Source: a halophilic archaeon
Lineage (GTDB): Archaea > Halobacteriota > Halobacteria > Halobacteriales > Haladaptataceae
Direction of reading: 5' to 3'
Assembly (NCBI GenBank): GCA_003298465.1
Contig: QNGA01000004.1
Span: 1-64,000, forward strand
DNA length: 64,000 nucleotides
Shown here: piece by piece, positions 17,261 to 25,821 of the stretch
How the letters are laid out: every line of letters begins with the position of its first letter
Position numbering within the stretch: position 1 is the stretch's first letter
Notes under the pieces: generated by a model
What the model was told of the DNA's origin: nothing
The model's database searches: none
Seen by the model: only the letters and a program-made list of their open reading frames with translations
Program-made: the position numbers and the translations under genes

Positions 17261-18625
17261 CTACTCGAAGGGGTCTTCGAGCACGACGGTCTGCTCGCGG
17301 CCCGGCCCGACGCCGACGGCGTAGACGTCCGTGTCGAGCTGGTCGCTCACGTAGTCGAGATATCGTCGGGCGTTCGGCGGGATGGCGTCGTACCCCCGCT
17401 CGGCGACCGCGTCCCAGTCGACGTCCTCCCAGCCGTCGAAGCTGCGGAAGTTGGGTTCACAGCGACCCCAGCGCTCGGTGGTCGCGGGCATCGTGAACAG
17501 CTCCTCGCCGTCGAGGTCGTAGCTGTGGCCGACCTTCACCTCGTCGAGGCCGGCCAGCACGTCGACGTGGTTGACGGCGAGGCCGGTGAAGCCGTTGGTG
17601 CGCGCGGCGTGACGCAGCATCGGGACGTCGAGCCAGCCGACCCGCCGCGGGCGACCGGTGACGGTGCCGTACTCCCCGCCCTCCTCACGGATGTACTCGG
17701 CGAGTTCCTCGTTCTCGCCCTCCCCCTGCTCGTCGTAGCCGGGCGTGTCGCCGGCGACGCCGCCGAGTTCGGTCGGCAGCGGCCCGCTGCCGACCCGAGT
17801 GAGGTAGGCCTTGACGATGCCGATGACCTCGCCGCCCCCGACGACGCCGGGGCTGACGCCGGTCCCCGTGGCGGCCCCGCCCGCGGTGGGATTCGAGGAC
17901 GTCACGTAGGGGTAGTTGCCGTGGTCGATGTCGATGACGGTGCCCTGTGCGCCCTCGAACATGACGTTCTCTCCGGAGTCGATGCGGTCGCCGAGGAAGT
18001 CGCCGGCGTCGACGGTCATGTCCTCCTCGGCCAGGCGCTCGCCGTACTCGCGGTACTGCTCGTAGAGGGCGTCGACGTCGAACTCCTCGCCCGTCTCGAC
18101 GCCGTACACCTCCTCGGCGAGCGCGCGCTTCTGCGGGACGACGTACTCCAGCTTCTCCCGGAGGACGTCCGGGTCGAGGAGGTCGCCGACGCGGACGCCG
18201 CGCCGGCCGACCTTGTCCTCGTAGGTCGGGCCGATACCTCGTCCGGTCGTCCCGACTTCGGCGTCCGAGTCGCTCTTGGCCTCCTCCTCGATGCCGTCGA
18301 GCGCGCGGTGATAGGGGAAGATGACGTGCGCGCGACGGGCGAGACGGACGTCGGGGTCCAGGCCCCGCTCGCGGAGCGCGTCCATCTCGTCGAACAGCGT
18401 CTCGGGATTGACGACGCAGCCGTTGCCGAGCACGCCCACCTTGTCGCGGACGGCCCCGCTCGGAACGAGCGAGAGCTTGTACTCCTCGTCGCCTTCGACG
18501 ACGGTGTGGCCGGCGTTGTCGCCGCCCTGGTACCGGACGACGACGTCGGCGGCGTCGCCGTAGAGATCGACGACGCCCCCCTTGCCCTCGTCGCCGAGTT
18601 GCGAACCGACGATGGTTACGGTCAT
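17261..18625 (-). CDS. purA: Adenylosuccinate synthetase
   Basis: PurA joins IMP and aspartate with GTP hydrolysis in AMP synthesis. The 454-aa sequence carries the family motifs GSQLGDEGKGGVVD (phosphate loop), NAGHTV (catalytic His), GRGIGPTYEDKVGRRGVR and TGRPRRVGWLD. The start at 18625 places the P-loop near residue 10, as in other members, and a TATA-like TTTAGG lies about 28 nt upstream. A longer in-frame start would add an unconserved segment. It converges with the methyltransferase gene. Confidence 0.95.
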   Translation of the reverse strand: MTVTIVGSQLGDEGKGGVVDLYGDAADVVVRYQGGDNAGHTVVEGDEEYKLSLVPSGAVRDKVGVLGNGCVVNPETLFDEMDALRERGLDPDVRLARRAHVIFPYHRALDGIEEEAKSDSDAEVGTTGRGIGPTYEDKVGRRGVRVGDLLDPDVLREKLEYVVPQKRALAEEVYGVETGEEFDVDALYEQYREYGERLAEEDMTVDAGDFLGDRIDSGENVMFEGAQGTVIDIDHGNYPYVTSSNPTAGGAATGTGVSPGVVGGGEVIGIVKAYLTRVGSGPLPTELGGVAGDTPGYDEQGEGENEELAEYIREEGGEYGTVTGRPRRVGWLDVPMLRHAARTNGFTGLAVNHVDVLAGLDEVKVGHSYDLDGEELFTMPATTERWGRCEPNFRSFDGWEDVDWDAVAERGYDAIPPNARRYLDYVSDQLDTDVYAVGVGPGREQTVVLEDPFE

Positions 18626-18891
18626 ACCGACGGTGGATTCTCCCGCACCTCCTAAACCGGTTACGGTATCTCGCCCCGAATGATGCACGGGCGTGTACAA
18701 CGACGGAACGACGTGGACGGAATACAGACACGTCTGAGGATATCTCGGCGCTTCGACGGTCGATGCGTCTCCAGCGACCTCACCCGCCAGCCGCAAGTGT
18801 TAACCCGTCCCACTACGAAAGCTCGACTCACTGTCGATTCTGAGCCCGGACAACAACATTTAAAAGCCTCTAAGACAAGTTAACAAGTGCC

Positions 18892-19197
18892 ATGATAGAC
18901 CGACTTGAAAAGGAAGTCGATATGCTCGAACGGCACTTGCAGGTGCTGAAGATGGTTATCGAGAACGAACCCATCGGCATCGTGAAGATGTCGAACGAGA
19001 CCGGCTACCCGCACCACAAGGTGCGGTACTCCCTCCGCGTCCTCGAAGAAGAGAACCTCATCTCCCCCTCCAACCAGGGCGCTATCACGACCGACCGCAC
19101 CCAGGAGTTCGTCTCCGAACTCGACGAGAAGCTCTCCGAAATCACCGACAAGCTCGACTCGATGAAAATCGGCGACATGGCGGAAGCCGAAAGCTAG
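18892..19197 (+). CDS. Winged-helix regulator with C-terminal coiled coil
   Basis: This 101-aa protein begins with a leucine-heptad helix (RLEKEVDMLERHLQVLKMV). A winged-helix core follows (GIVKMSNETGYPHHKVRYSLRVLEEENLI), with the recognition helix around residues 40-52, and a second acidic helix (LDEKLSEITDKLDSM). It is likely a dimeric DNA-binding repressor or activator. A clear TATA (ATTTAAAA, 18858-18865) lies 27-34 nt before the ATG. Its TAG overlaps the TAG of the opposite gene in the palindrome CTAG. Confidence 0.75.
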   Translation: MIDRLEKEVDMLERHLQVLKMVIENEPIGIVKMSNETGYPHHKVRYSLRVLEEENLISPSNQGAITTDRTQEFVSELDEKLSEITDKLDSMKIGDMAEAES

Positions 19198-21302
19198 AGT
19201 TCGGGAACGTTCAGGTGGAACTCGCCGTCGCGCGACTCCACGAGACAGAGATGATACCCTCGCTTGCGAGATAGCTTCACGAAGCTCTTGCGCTTTTCTC
19301 TGGTCAACAGACCGCCGCTCGTCACGTCCTCCGTCGTCTCCAGGGCCGCCGGTTCGAAGAAGCTCCGCGTGACCTCGAACGCCCCGCAGAGTTCGTCGTT
19401 GGCCTGGCCGACCGCGGACGCGGCGTCGACGAGCGACCCCAGCATCTCGCCGGTGGCCGGGTCGCGGGAGTCGTTTAAGTTCGCCACCGCGAGCGGATTC
19501 CCCATCCGGTCGCGGAACACCACGTCGAACGTCTCCTCGTAGACCTCGCCGTCGTCGTCGGCCGCTTCGACCATGCCGCGAAGCTCCACGCGGTCCACGT
19601 CCGGAATGGCCTCGAAGACGTCGTTCATGCCGCGCTCGTTCCCCGTATCGACGATCTCGTACAGGAGGTCGGACACCAGCCAGTTCGCGAACTCGTACTC
19701 CATGGAGTCGGAGAGGAACGCCTCGAACGGTTCGCCGTCGACGGTGACCGAGTCCGCGTCGAACTGGGTGTGGTGTTCGAGTTTCAGATTGGCGGCGACC
19801 TCCTCGCGGTTCGCATCGCCGACCGCCGCGTCCTCGAGCGTCCCCTTGCCCTTCGAGCCGTACCGGACGAACAGGTTCGTCCCGTCGAGCGCCTGCTGGC
19901 GCGTCAGGTCGCGGTCGGCGGTCGGTGCGCTCTCGCCCGCCGCCCGGGCCGCCTCCAGTTCCTCGCGGAGACGCTCGACCTCCGCCTGGAGGTCGTCGCG
20001 CTCCTCGCGGAGGCTGTCGCGCTCGTCTTCGACCGTCGAGAGGCGCTCGCGCAACTGCCGTATCTTCTCGCCGCGCGACTCCAGTTCCGCCTTCAGTTCC
20101 TGCGGGCTCGGGCCGTCGCCGCCCTGGCCTCCGGAACCGGCCGCCTTCGACGGCTGCCGCTCGGAACCCCGAGACTGGCGCTGGGACGCCGGTCGGGACT
20201 GTCCCTTCGACCGCGACCCGGCCTGTTTGCCCGCGGTCCTCGCTCCCTTCGGGTGTTCGCTGCTCCGTTCGGGGTCGAGCGAGGGGATGGTGGTCGTCTC
20301 GCGCCACTGCTGTTCGTCGGCGAGCGGCCCCTCCTGGTCCGTTCCGTCGGCCTCCTGGGACGTCGCCGGTCCGCTCTCGTCGGGGACCTGGCGCTGCTGT
20401 CCTGTCGCGTCGCCTGCTGCGTCCCGGGTGCGCTGGCCGTCCGGCCGGTCACGGTCGACGTCCGCCGACGCCGATTCGCCAGGCGACCGTCCGGCGTCGG
20501 CTCCGCCCCCCGCTGCGTCGGACGGGGGGGTCTCCGACGGCTGGGACGCCGCCGCGTCGGTCGCTCCGGCGTCCGGACCCCCGCCGCCGGCCCCCGCCGC
20601 TCCCGCGCCGGTCGCGGCCGTCCCGGTCGCTCCCGGTGCCTCTCCGTCGTCGCCCGCGTCGCGAGACGCCGGCGGCGACTCCCGACGGTCCGGGGATTCG
20701 GAGTCGTCTCGCGCGTCGGCGGCCGCCCCCGCGGCGGCCCCGCCGTCGTCCGTCGACGATTCGGGCTCCGGTATCTCGGTCACTTCCACGTCCACGTCGA
20801 CGACCTCGTAGATGCCGACCTCGTCGTTGGCGCGCTCGAAGGCCTCCTCGCCCGCGACGAGCTGCTCGCTCTCGCCGACGAAGGCGACGCTCATGGAGCG
20901 TCCGCCGTGGTAGACGACGTAGTAGTCCCCGCTCAAGACGTTCTCGCTGAGTTCGACGTAGCCGGTGAAGCCCTTCTCGGAGAGCGTGTCGCTCGCCTCC
21001 GAGAGCGGCGTGTCGTTCGTGTAGTACTTCGCCTGCGTCCGCCCGCCCCGTTCCTGCATCGCGTAGAGCAGCGGCAGCGACGGGTGAGGAGCCTCGTACG
21101 CAGTTCCGTCCGCGGCGTCGAAGTCGGCGAGTTCGCCGTCGAAGACGCCGACGACCCGACCGTTGAGCATGAACAGCCACGACCCGCCGGCGCGAACCGC
21201 CCCGGCGAACTCCGAGTCGGCCAGGTCCCGGAGTGCGTCGAAACCTCCCGAAAACGGGCGGGAGTCCCAATCTTTCACCTGTTCGACTGTACGCGCATCC
21301 AT
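19194..21302 (-). CDS. 702-aa multidomain protein with disordered linker and coiled coil
   Basis: Four zones are visible. Residues 1-175 form an alpha/beta domain with a roadblock-like look (AGGSWLFMLNGRVVGVFDGEL). Residues 180-395 are low-complexity Ala/Gly/Ser/Asp/Gln. Residues 395-460 are a coiled coil (ELESRGEKIRQLRERLSTVE). Residues 470-702 form a globular domain (LFVRYGSKGKGTLEDA to FHLNVPEL). No signal peptide or membrane segment is seen. The architecture suggests a cytoplasmic scaffold or tether. The family is halo-specific; I do not know its function. The start is supported by AAGTATTTGG 25-34 nt upstream. Confidence 0.7.
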   Translation of the reverse strand: MDARTVEQVKDWDSRPFSGGFDALRDLADSEFAGAVRAGGSWLFMLNGRVVGVFDGELADFDAADGTAYEAPHPSLPLLYAMQERGGRTQAKYYTNDTPLSEASDTLSEKGFTGYVELSENVLSGDYYVVYHGGRSMSVAFVGESEQLVAGEEAFERANDEVGIYEVVDVDVEVTEIPEPESSTDDGGAAAGAAADARDDSESPDRRESPPASRDAGDDGEAPGATGTAATGAGAAGAGGGGPDAGATDAAASQPSETPPSDAAGGGADAGRSPGESASADVDRDRPDGQRTRDAAGDATGQQRQVPDESGPATSQEADGTDQEGPLADEQQWRETTTIPSLDPERSSEHPKGARTAGKQAGSRSKGQSRPASQRQSRGSERQPSKAAGSGGQGGDGPSPQELKAELESRGEKIRQLRERLSTVEDERDSLREERDDLQAEVERLREELEAARAAGESAPTADRDLTRQQALDGTNLFVRYGSKGKGTLEDAAVGDANREEVAANLKLEHHTQFDADSVTVDGEPFEAFLSDSMEYEFANWLVSDLLYEIVDTGNERGMNDVFEAIPDVDRVELRGMVEAADDDGEVYEETFDVVFRDRMGNPLAVANLNDSRDPATGEMLGSLVDAASAVGQANDELCGAFEVTRSFFEPAALETTEDVTSGGLLTREKRKSFVKLSRKRGYHLCLVESRDGEFHLNVPEL

Positions 21303-21543
21303 GTTACGTCAAAGCCGCAACCCATCCAAATACTTTCGGGTTGGCGTAATCGAACGCGAGAGCACCGTCGAGTCGCGCTGGCTCCCCCGGACGCAGCGTT
21401 GACAGGACCGACTCCGGCTGTAGGATGATTTATATATCTCGGTCCCCGTCGACGCCGACGTCCGTCGCTGCGCGTAAAACGACGGGGAGTCGACCAGTGT
21501 CGGAATCAGAACCCCTAAATTCCGACCGTGGAAACGAGATATC

Positions 21544-22308
21544 GTGACCGCGCGCGACGAGTTCCGGGTCGACATGCACGTGAAAGTGCTCGACGAGCGC
21601 GCAGCCGAGCGCGCGAAGGCCCGCGGCATCGACGTCCTGGTGTACGCCCCCCACTTCGTTCCCTACCCGGAGATAGAGCGACGAGCCGACGAGTTCTCCG
21701 ACGACGACCTGCTCGTCGTGCCGGCCCGGGAGGTGTTCACGGGAACCTGGCGCAACCGCAAGCACCTGCTCGCGATCGGTCTCGACGACCCGATTCCCGA
21801 CTTCATCTCCCTGGCCGGCGCGATGGCCGAACTGAAGCGACAGGACGCCGCCGTGCTCGTTCCGCATCCCGAGTTCATCAACGTCGGCGTTTCGGAGGCC
21901 GACATCAGAGTGCACGCCGACGTGGTCGACGCCGTCGAGACGTACAACCTGAAGAACCTCGAACGACACAACCGCCGGGCGAAGGAGATCGCCCGCGACA
22001 CGCGCAAGCCGACGTTCGCCTCGTCGTACGCCCACACGCGGTGGGCCATCGGGGAGGCCTGGACGGAGCTGGCCGAGCCGGTCGCGTCGACGGACGAACT
22101 CGTGGACAGTATCCGGTCCGGCGACCTCGGGCGGGTCGTCCACCGGACGGGCCGCTCGCACGAACTGCTCCGCAAGGCCGAGTTCGCCCACATCGGCTGG
22201 GAGAACACGTGGAAGAAACTCGACCGCATCGTCCTCTCGGGGACGGAACCCACCCACCCCGACGCCGAGACGTACGACGGGCGGTTCGACGACGTGAGCG
22301 TCTACTGA
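21544..22308 (+). CDS. PHP-domain metal-dependent phosphoesterase-like protein
   Basis: The 254-aa protein begins with RVDMHVKVLDERAAERAKARGIDVLVYAPHF, where the DMH and APHF histidines correspond to PHP metal ligands. More conserved histidines occur at VPHPEFINVG and SSYAHTRWAIG. PHP proteins hydrolyse phosphate esters with a trinuclear metal site; the substrate here is unknown. The GTG start at 21544 fits a TATA-like CCTAAATTCC about 28 nt upstream. Confidence 0.75.
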   Translation: MTARDEFRVDMHVKVLDERAAERAKARGIDVLVYAPHFVPYPEIERRADEFSDDDLLVVPAREVFTGTWRNRKHLLAIGLDDPIPDFISLAGAMAELKRQDAAVLVPHPEFINVGVSEADIRVHADVVDAVETYNLKNLERHNRRAKEIARDTRKPTFASSYAHTRWAIGEAWTELAEPVASTDELVDSIRSGDLGRVVHRTGRSHELLRKAEFAHIGWENTWKKLDRIVLSGTEPTHPDAETYDGRFDDVSVY

Positions 22309-22335
22309 CGCCGTCGACGCAACTGACCGACTCGA

Positions 22336-22815
22336 TTATTGGATTCCGAGCGCCGCGAGCCCCGCGTCGACGACGAGTCCGCGATAGACGACGAGCGCGG
22401 CGACGACCAGTTCGACGCCCGTCACCACGAGCGTGACCGTCGTCGCCAGGGAGCTACCGACGGAGACGCCGAGGGGCGCGCCGAACTCCTTCTCGTAGGG
22501 GTAGAACAGCGCGAGCCCGCGCTTGCTCCCGAGCATGTCCAGCGCGTAGTGGGTCAGCACGCCGATCCAGACGAACTGGAGGTTGCCGAAGTAGAAGGGG
22601 AAGACGTAGAACAGCGCGAGCACGGGCAGGTTGTGCAGCGTCTTCCGATGCTTGCCGAAGGCGGTGTCGACGTCCGGAAACAGCGCGCCCAGCACGACGG
22701 GGACGCCGACCTCGACGATGCTGACGAACGTTTCGACGTCGCCCGAGGGGTGGAGGACGTACCCCAGGCCGATGCTCAGAAGTGCCGCGTTGAGGACGTG
22801 TTCCTTCCGATTCAT
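22336..22815 (-). CDS. YdjM/DUF457-type membrane-bound metal-dependent hydrolase
   Basis: The 159-aa protein has four or five hydrophobic segments and the conserved histidine-containing segments of the YdjM group: NRKEHVLNAALL at the start, GALFPDVDTAFGKHRKTLHN in the middle, and LTHYALDMLGSKRGLALFYP. Members are predicted membrane hydrolases and some respond to DNA damage, but the substrate is unknown. The ATG at 22815 is favoured because family members start just before the Arg-Lys-Glu-His segment. A longer start ten codons upstream is possible. Confidence 0.75.
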   Translation of the reverse strand: MNRKEHVLNAALLSIGLGYVLHPSGDVETFVSIVEVGVPVVLGALFPDVDTAFGKHRKTLHNLPVLALFYVFPFYFGNLQFVWIGVLTHYALDMLGSKRGLALFYPYEKEFGAPLGVSVGSSLATTVTLVVTGVELVVAALVVYRGLVVDAGLAALGIQ

Positions 22816-22961
22816 CCGGTCGGAACTCACACCCTCGCGTATCAAGGCTTTCCATTTCTGTCGAGCGACGGTCAGGATGGAGCCCGGACCGGTGCGTCCG
22901 GAGCGCCGCGGGCGGACGCGTCGCTCGGCGGTGGTCGCGAATCGACAGGAGGAACCCCGCG

Positions 22962-23441
22962 TTACGCTTCTGCGAGTTCGTCGTCGTACTCGCCGTCGTC
23001 GACCTTCTTCTTGAACTCGCGGGGGTCTTCGCCCTCGATGGTGACCCCGAGCGAGGTGCAGGTGCCGACGACTTCCTTCGCGGCGTTCTTCGTGTCGTAG
23101 GCCAGCAGGTCCGGCTTCTTCTGCTCGGCGATCTTCTTGATCTGGTCGACCGAGAGGTCGGCGACGAACTCCTCGTGGGGTTCGCCGCTGCCCGTGTCGA
23201 AACCGGCCTCGTCCTTGACGAGCGCCGCCGTCGGCGGAACGCCGACCTCGATCTCGAAGCTGCCGTCGTCTTCGACGGTGATGGTGACGGGCACCTCGGT
23301 ACCGTCGAACGCCTCGGTCTGGTCGTTGATCTCGTTGACGACCTCCTGTACGTTGACCGCGGTCGGCCCGAGTTCGGGGCCGAGCGGCGGTCCGGGGTTC
23401 GCCTCTCCACCCGGAACCAGCACTTCTATCGTATCAGCCAT
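22962..23441 (-). CDS. rplK: 50S ribosomal protein L11
   Basis: L11 organises the GTPase-associated centre of the large ribosomal subunit. The 159-aa sequence has the proline-rich N-terminal hinge (GGEANPGPPLGPELGPTAVNVQEV) and the C-terminal rRNA-binding domain ending in GTCTSLGVTIEGEDPREF. The acidic tail is a halophile trait. A TATA element (TTTTAAGG, 23465-23472) lies 24-31 nt upstream. In many archaea rplK is near L1-L10-L12, but those genes are not seen in this window. Confidence 0.97.
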   Translation of the reverse strand: MADTIEVLVPGGEANPGPPLGPELGPTAVNVQEVVNEINDQTEAFDGTEVPVTITVEDDGSFEIEVGVPPTAALVKDEAGFDTGSGEPHEEFVADLSVDQIKKIAEQKKPDLLAYDTKNAAKEVVGTCTSLGVTIEGEDPREFKKKVDDGEYDDELAEA

Positions 23442-23464
23442 ACGTGAACGAAGTCCCGCGGCAG

Positions 23465-23472
23465 TTTTAAGG
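23465..23472 (-). promoter_or_regulatory. TATA box of rplK
   Basis: Minus-strand CCTTAAAA lies 24-31 nt upstream of the rplK ATG and predicts a leaderless ribosomal-protein mRNA. Confidence 0.55.
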
Positions 23473-23677
23473 ATTTTCTTTTGGTGCCTCGCCGCAGACC
23501 CGCCGGAACCGCGGACCGGCGAACGGTCGTTGCCTCGACAGGTTGCAGGTCGACCGCCACCTCGTCCGGCCCCGCGACGCCCGGGCGTCGTCGGGGAGGA
23601 GGTCTCGGCGGAGGCGTCGGCGTCGACAGCGGGCGTCGCCACCGACCGTCGGGTCGCCTCGGCAGCGAGCGGTCACG

Positions 23678-23881
23678 TCACGGCAGGTTGACGCCGTGCC
23701 GTCCGAGAAACTGACTGACGTCCTGTATCTCCACCGGGCTGCCGACGATGCGGAGATACTCCTCCTCGACCGGCACGATGGTCACCGTGAACTGTCGTTC
23801 GAGTTCCTCTCGTACCCCAGCGAGCGCCTCGTCTGGAAGGACGATCTGTGTGCTGTCGCGTAACGTCGCGGGGTCCGGCAT
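23678..23881 (-). CDS. Small conserved haloarchaeal protein (VNG_1110C-like), KH-like fold
   Basis: The 67-aa protein reads as helix-strand-strand-helix: IVLPDEALAGVREELERQF, TVTIVPVEEEYLRIVGSPVEI and QDVSQFLGRHG. This resembles a minimal KH-type nucleic-acid-binding unit, although the GxxG loop is not obvious. I associate it from memory with the VNG_1110C family. A TATA-like GTTAATAG about 30 nt upstream supports the start. It lies between rplK and the DRG GTPase, a context that hints at translation. Confidence 0.65.
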   Translation of the reverse strand: MPDPATLRDSTQIVLPDEALAGVREELERQFTVTIVPVEEEYLRIVGSPVEIQDVSQFLGRHGVNLP

Positions 23882-23991
23882 CTCTCGTCGTCCGTTCGAA
23901 GGCCAGTAACTATTAACGTATCGAAACCGGAGGGCCGCCCCGCTCGAACGAAGGAAAGGGTTTTTCGGCGGTCGTGGCGGAGTTTCCGGTG

Positions 23992-25101
23992 ATGGGACTG
24001 GAGGAGGAGATAGAGGACCTCCGCGAGGAGATCGCCGAGACGCCGTACAACAAGTCGACCGAGGAGCACGTCGGACGACTGAAGGCGAAACTCGCGGAGA
24101 AAAAGGAGAAGCTGGAGAACCAGTCCTCCGCTGGCGGCGGCCAGGGCTACGCCGTCGAGAAGACCGGCGACGCGACCGTGGCGTTCGTCGGGTTCCCCAG
24201 CGTCGGGAAGTCCACGCTGCTGAACGCCCTGACCGCCGCGGAGAGCGAGGTCGGGGAGTACGAGTTCACGACGCTCGACGTCAACCCCGGCATGCTGCAG
24301 TACAACGGCGCGAACATCCAGGTGCTCGACGTGCCGGGGCTCATCGAGGGCGCGGCCAGCGGACGCGGCGGCGGCCAGGAGGTGCTGTCGGTCGTCCGCG
24401 CCGCCGACCTCGTCGTCTTCGTCCTCTCGGTGTTCGAAATCGACCAGTACGACCGCCTCAAGGAGGAGCTGTACAAGAACAAGATCCGGCTCGACCAGGA
24501 GCCGCCGAGCATCCACATCTCCAAGAAGGGGAAAGGCGGTATCAGGGTCACCTCCAGCGTCGACCAGGACCTCTCGGAGAACGTCATCAAGGAGGTGCTG
24601 CGCGAGCAGGGGTACGTCAACGCCGACGTCACCCTCCGGGAGAAGATCGACATCGACCGCCTCGTCGACGGCGTGATGGACAACCGGGAGTACCTCCCCT
24701 CGATGGTCACCGTGAACAAGGTCGACCTCATCGAACCGGACTACGCCGAGACGGTGCGCGAGGACCTGCGCGAACGCGACATCGACCCCGACGAGGCCGT
24801 GTTCATCAGCGCCGAGAAGGAGAAGGGCCTGGAGTCGCTGAAGGAGAGGATCTGGTCGGAGCTCGGCATGATGCGGATATACATGGACAAGCCGGGTCGC
24901 GGCGTCGACTACGAGGAACCGCTCGTCGTCGCGCAGGGCAGCACCATCGAGGACGCCTGCGAGCGGCTCGGCGGCGACCTCAAGCAGCGGTTCCGGTTCG
25001 CGCGTGTCTCCGGCCCGAGCGCGAAACACGACGAACAGCAGGTCGGCATGGACCACGAACTCGCGGACGAGGACGTGCTCCGGCTCATCGTCCGGAAGTG
25101 A
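23992..25101 (+). CDS. DRG/Rbg-family GTP-binding protein
   Basis: This 369-aa GTPase belongs to the archaeal/eukaryotic DRG group in the Obg superfamily, which associates with translating ribosomes. The G1 loop is GFPSVGKST, the G3 is DVPGLIEGAASGRGGGQE and the G4 is NKVD. An N-terminal helical hairpin (EEEIEDLREEIAETPYNKST) precedes the GTPase domain, and the C-terminal 75 residues form a TGS domain. ATG 23992 is chosen because a TATA-like GGTTTTTCGG lies about 30 nt upstream and because family members begin with the MGLEEEIEDL-type helix. Confidence 0.9.
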   Translation: MGLEEEIEDLREEIAETPYNKSTEEHVGRLKAKLAEKKEKLENQSSAGGGQGYAVEKTGDATVAFVGFPSVGKSTLLNALTAAESEVGEYEFTTLDVNPGMLQYNGANIQVLDVPGLIEGAASGRGGGQEVLSVVRAADLVVFVLSVFEIDQYDRLKEELYKNKIRLDQEPPSIHISKKGKGGIRVTSSVDQDLSENVIKEVLREQGYVNADVTLREKIDIDRLVDGVMDNREYLPSMVTVNKVDLIEPDYAETVREDLRERDIDPDEAVFISAEKEKGLESLKERIWSELGMMRIYMDKPGRGVDYEEPLVVAQGSTIEDACERLGGDLKQRFRFARVSGPSAKHDEQQVGMDHELADEDVLRLIVRK

Positions 25102-25511
25102 GACGACTCGCGCTGCTGGCGCTGTTCGCCGTCCCGTGGACCGTCCTCTTCGCGCCCGGTGGGACGACGCTCGTCTTCCCCTGGGGGCTGGTGAACCCCG
25201 CGACGGGCCACGTCACGACCCTCGCCGACTACCTCCTCGTCTACACCGCCGGCCTCCCGCAGCGACTGCTGGCGTGGCCCGTCTCCGTCCTGCTGTACCT
25301 CGCCGGCGTGGCGAGCGCGTTCGCCGGCCGGTTCGAGGACCGCCGGGTGACGGGCGGCCTGCTCGTCATCGCCGGCGCGAGCAACGCCGTCTTCGCCTCC
25401 GGGTTCGTGCGCCGCGGCGGCCAGGTGGTGCCGCTCGGAACCCTGCTGCTCTGGGCTGCCGCCTGGTGGTTCTACCGGACCGACCTTCGCGGGTCGCTCG
25501 ACAGAAGGTAG
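25098..25511 (+). CDS. Haloarchaeal membrane protein (TIGR04206-like)
   Basis: The 137-aa protein has about four hydrophobic helices and a conserved-looking FPWGLVNP segment after the first one. I associate this pattern with the halobacterial TIGR04206 membrane family, whose function is unknown. The GTG start overlaps the TGA of the DRG gene (GTGA), so the pair is translationally coupled, an unusual association between a cytosolic GTPase and a membrane protein. Confidence 0.7.
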   Translation: MRRLALLALFAVPWTVLFAPGGTTLVFPWGLVNPATGHVTTLADYLLVYTAGLPQRLLAWPVSVLLYLAGVASAFAGRFEDRRVTGGLLVIAGASNAVFASGFVRRGGQVVPLGTLLLWAAAWWFYRTDLRGSLDRR

Positions 25512-25615
25512 TGTGGTTTCTCTGTGTTGCAGTACACGCACGCAACGCGTGCATGATGATACAATTAAATCAAGCTATCTCTCATCCAGATAGAACTCCC
25601 GAGTAGCAAAATCCG

Positions 25616-25645
25616 AAATAGGCTAACTCAGAGTTAGCTATTTTG
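25616..25645 (+). terminator. Hairpin followed by T-run, probable terminator
   Basis: AAATAG(G)CTAACT and AGTTAGCTATTT form a 12-bp stem with one bulged G and a CAG loop, followed directly by TTG. It lies about 105 nt after the TIGR04206-like stop in AT-rich DNA. It could end the DRG operon transcript, or it could belong to the neighbouring element remnant. Confidence 0.4.
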
Positions 25646-25718
25646 ATCTCGTAGACCGGGTGTTCGTGAGGGGAATCTTGGCTCTGGAGTGTCACCAGTG
25701 GACGAAGTACTCGGAATG

Positions 25719-25752
25719 GAAGCTCACGGCTTCAGCCGTGGGAGGAGGTCAC
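25719..25752 (+). mobile_element. Solitary IS200/IS605 (IS1341-type) end-like hairpin
   Basis: A perfect 7-bp stem, CACGGCT-TC-AGCCGTG (25725-25740), is followed by GGAGGAGGTCAC. Haloarchaeal IS1341-type elements commonly end in this kind of short GC hairpin followed by GGAGG and GTCAC. No transposase or TnpB frame is adjacent, so it is read as a remnant or a non-autonomous copy. A related hairpin occurs at 33790-33807. Confidence 0.4.
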
Positions 25753-25821
25753 CTCGTCGAGTCGTTTCGGCGTTCCGCGAGCGGTAGCCTTAACGCTCCG
25801 GAGGGGATGCTCTAGAACGCA

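Noticed and set aside
19770..21428. Long plus-strand frame opposite the 702-aa protein
   Set aside because: Arg-rich, unconserved-looking, and it runs across the opposite gene's promoter. The minus-strand gene has halophile-like acidity and a TATA element.
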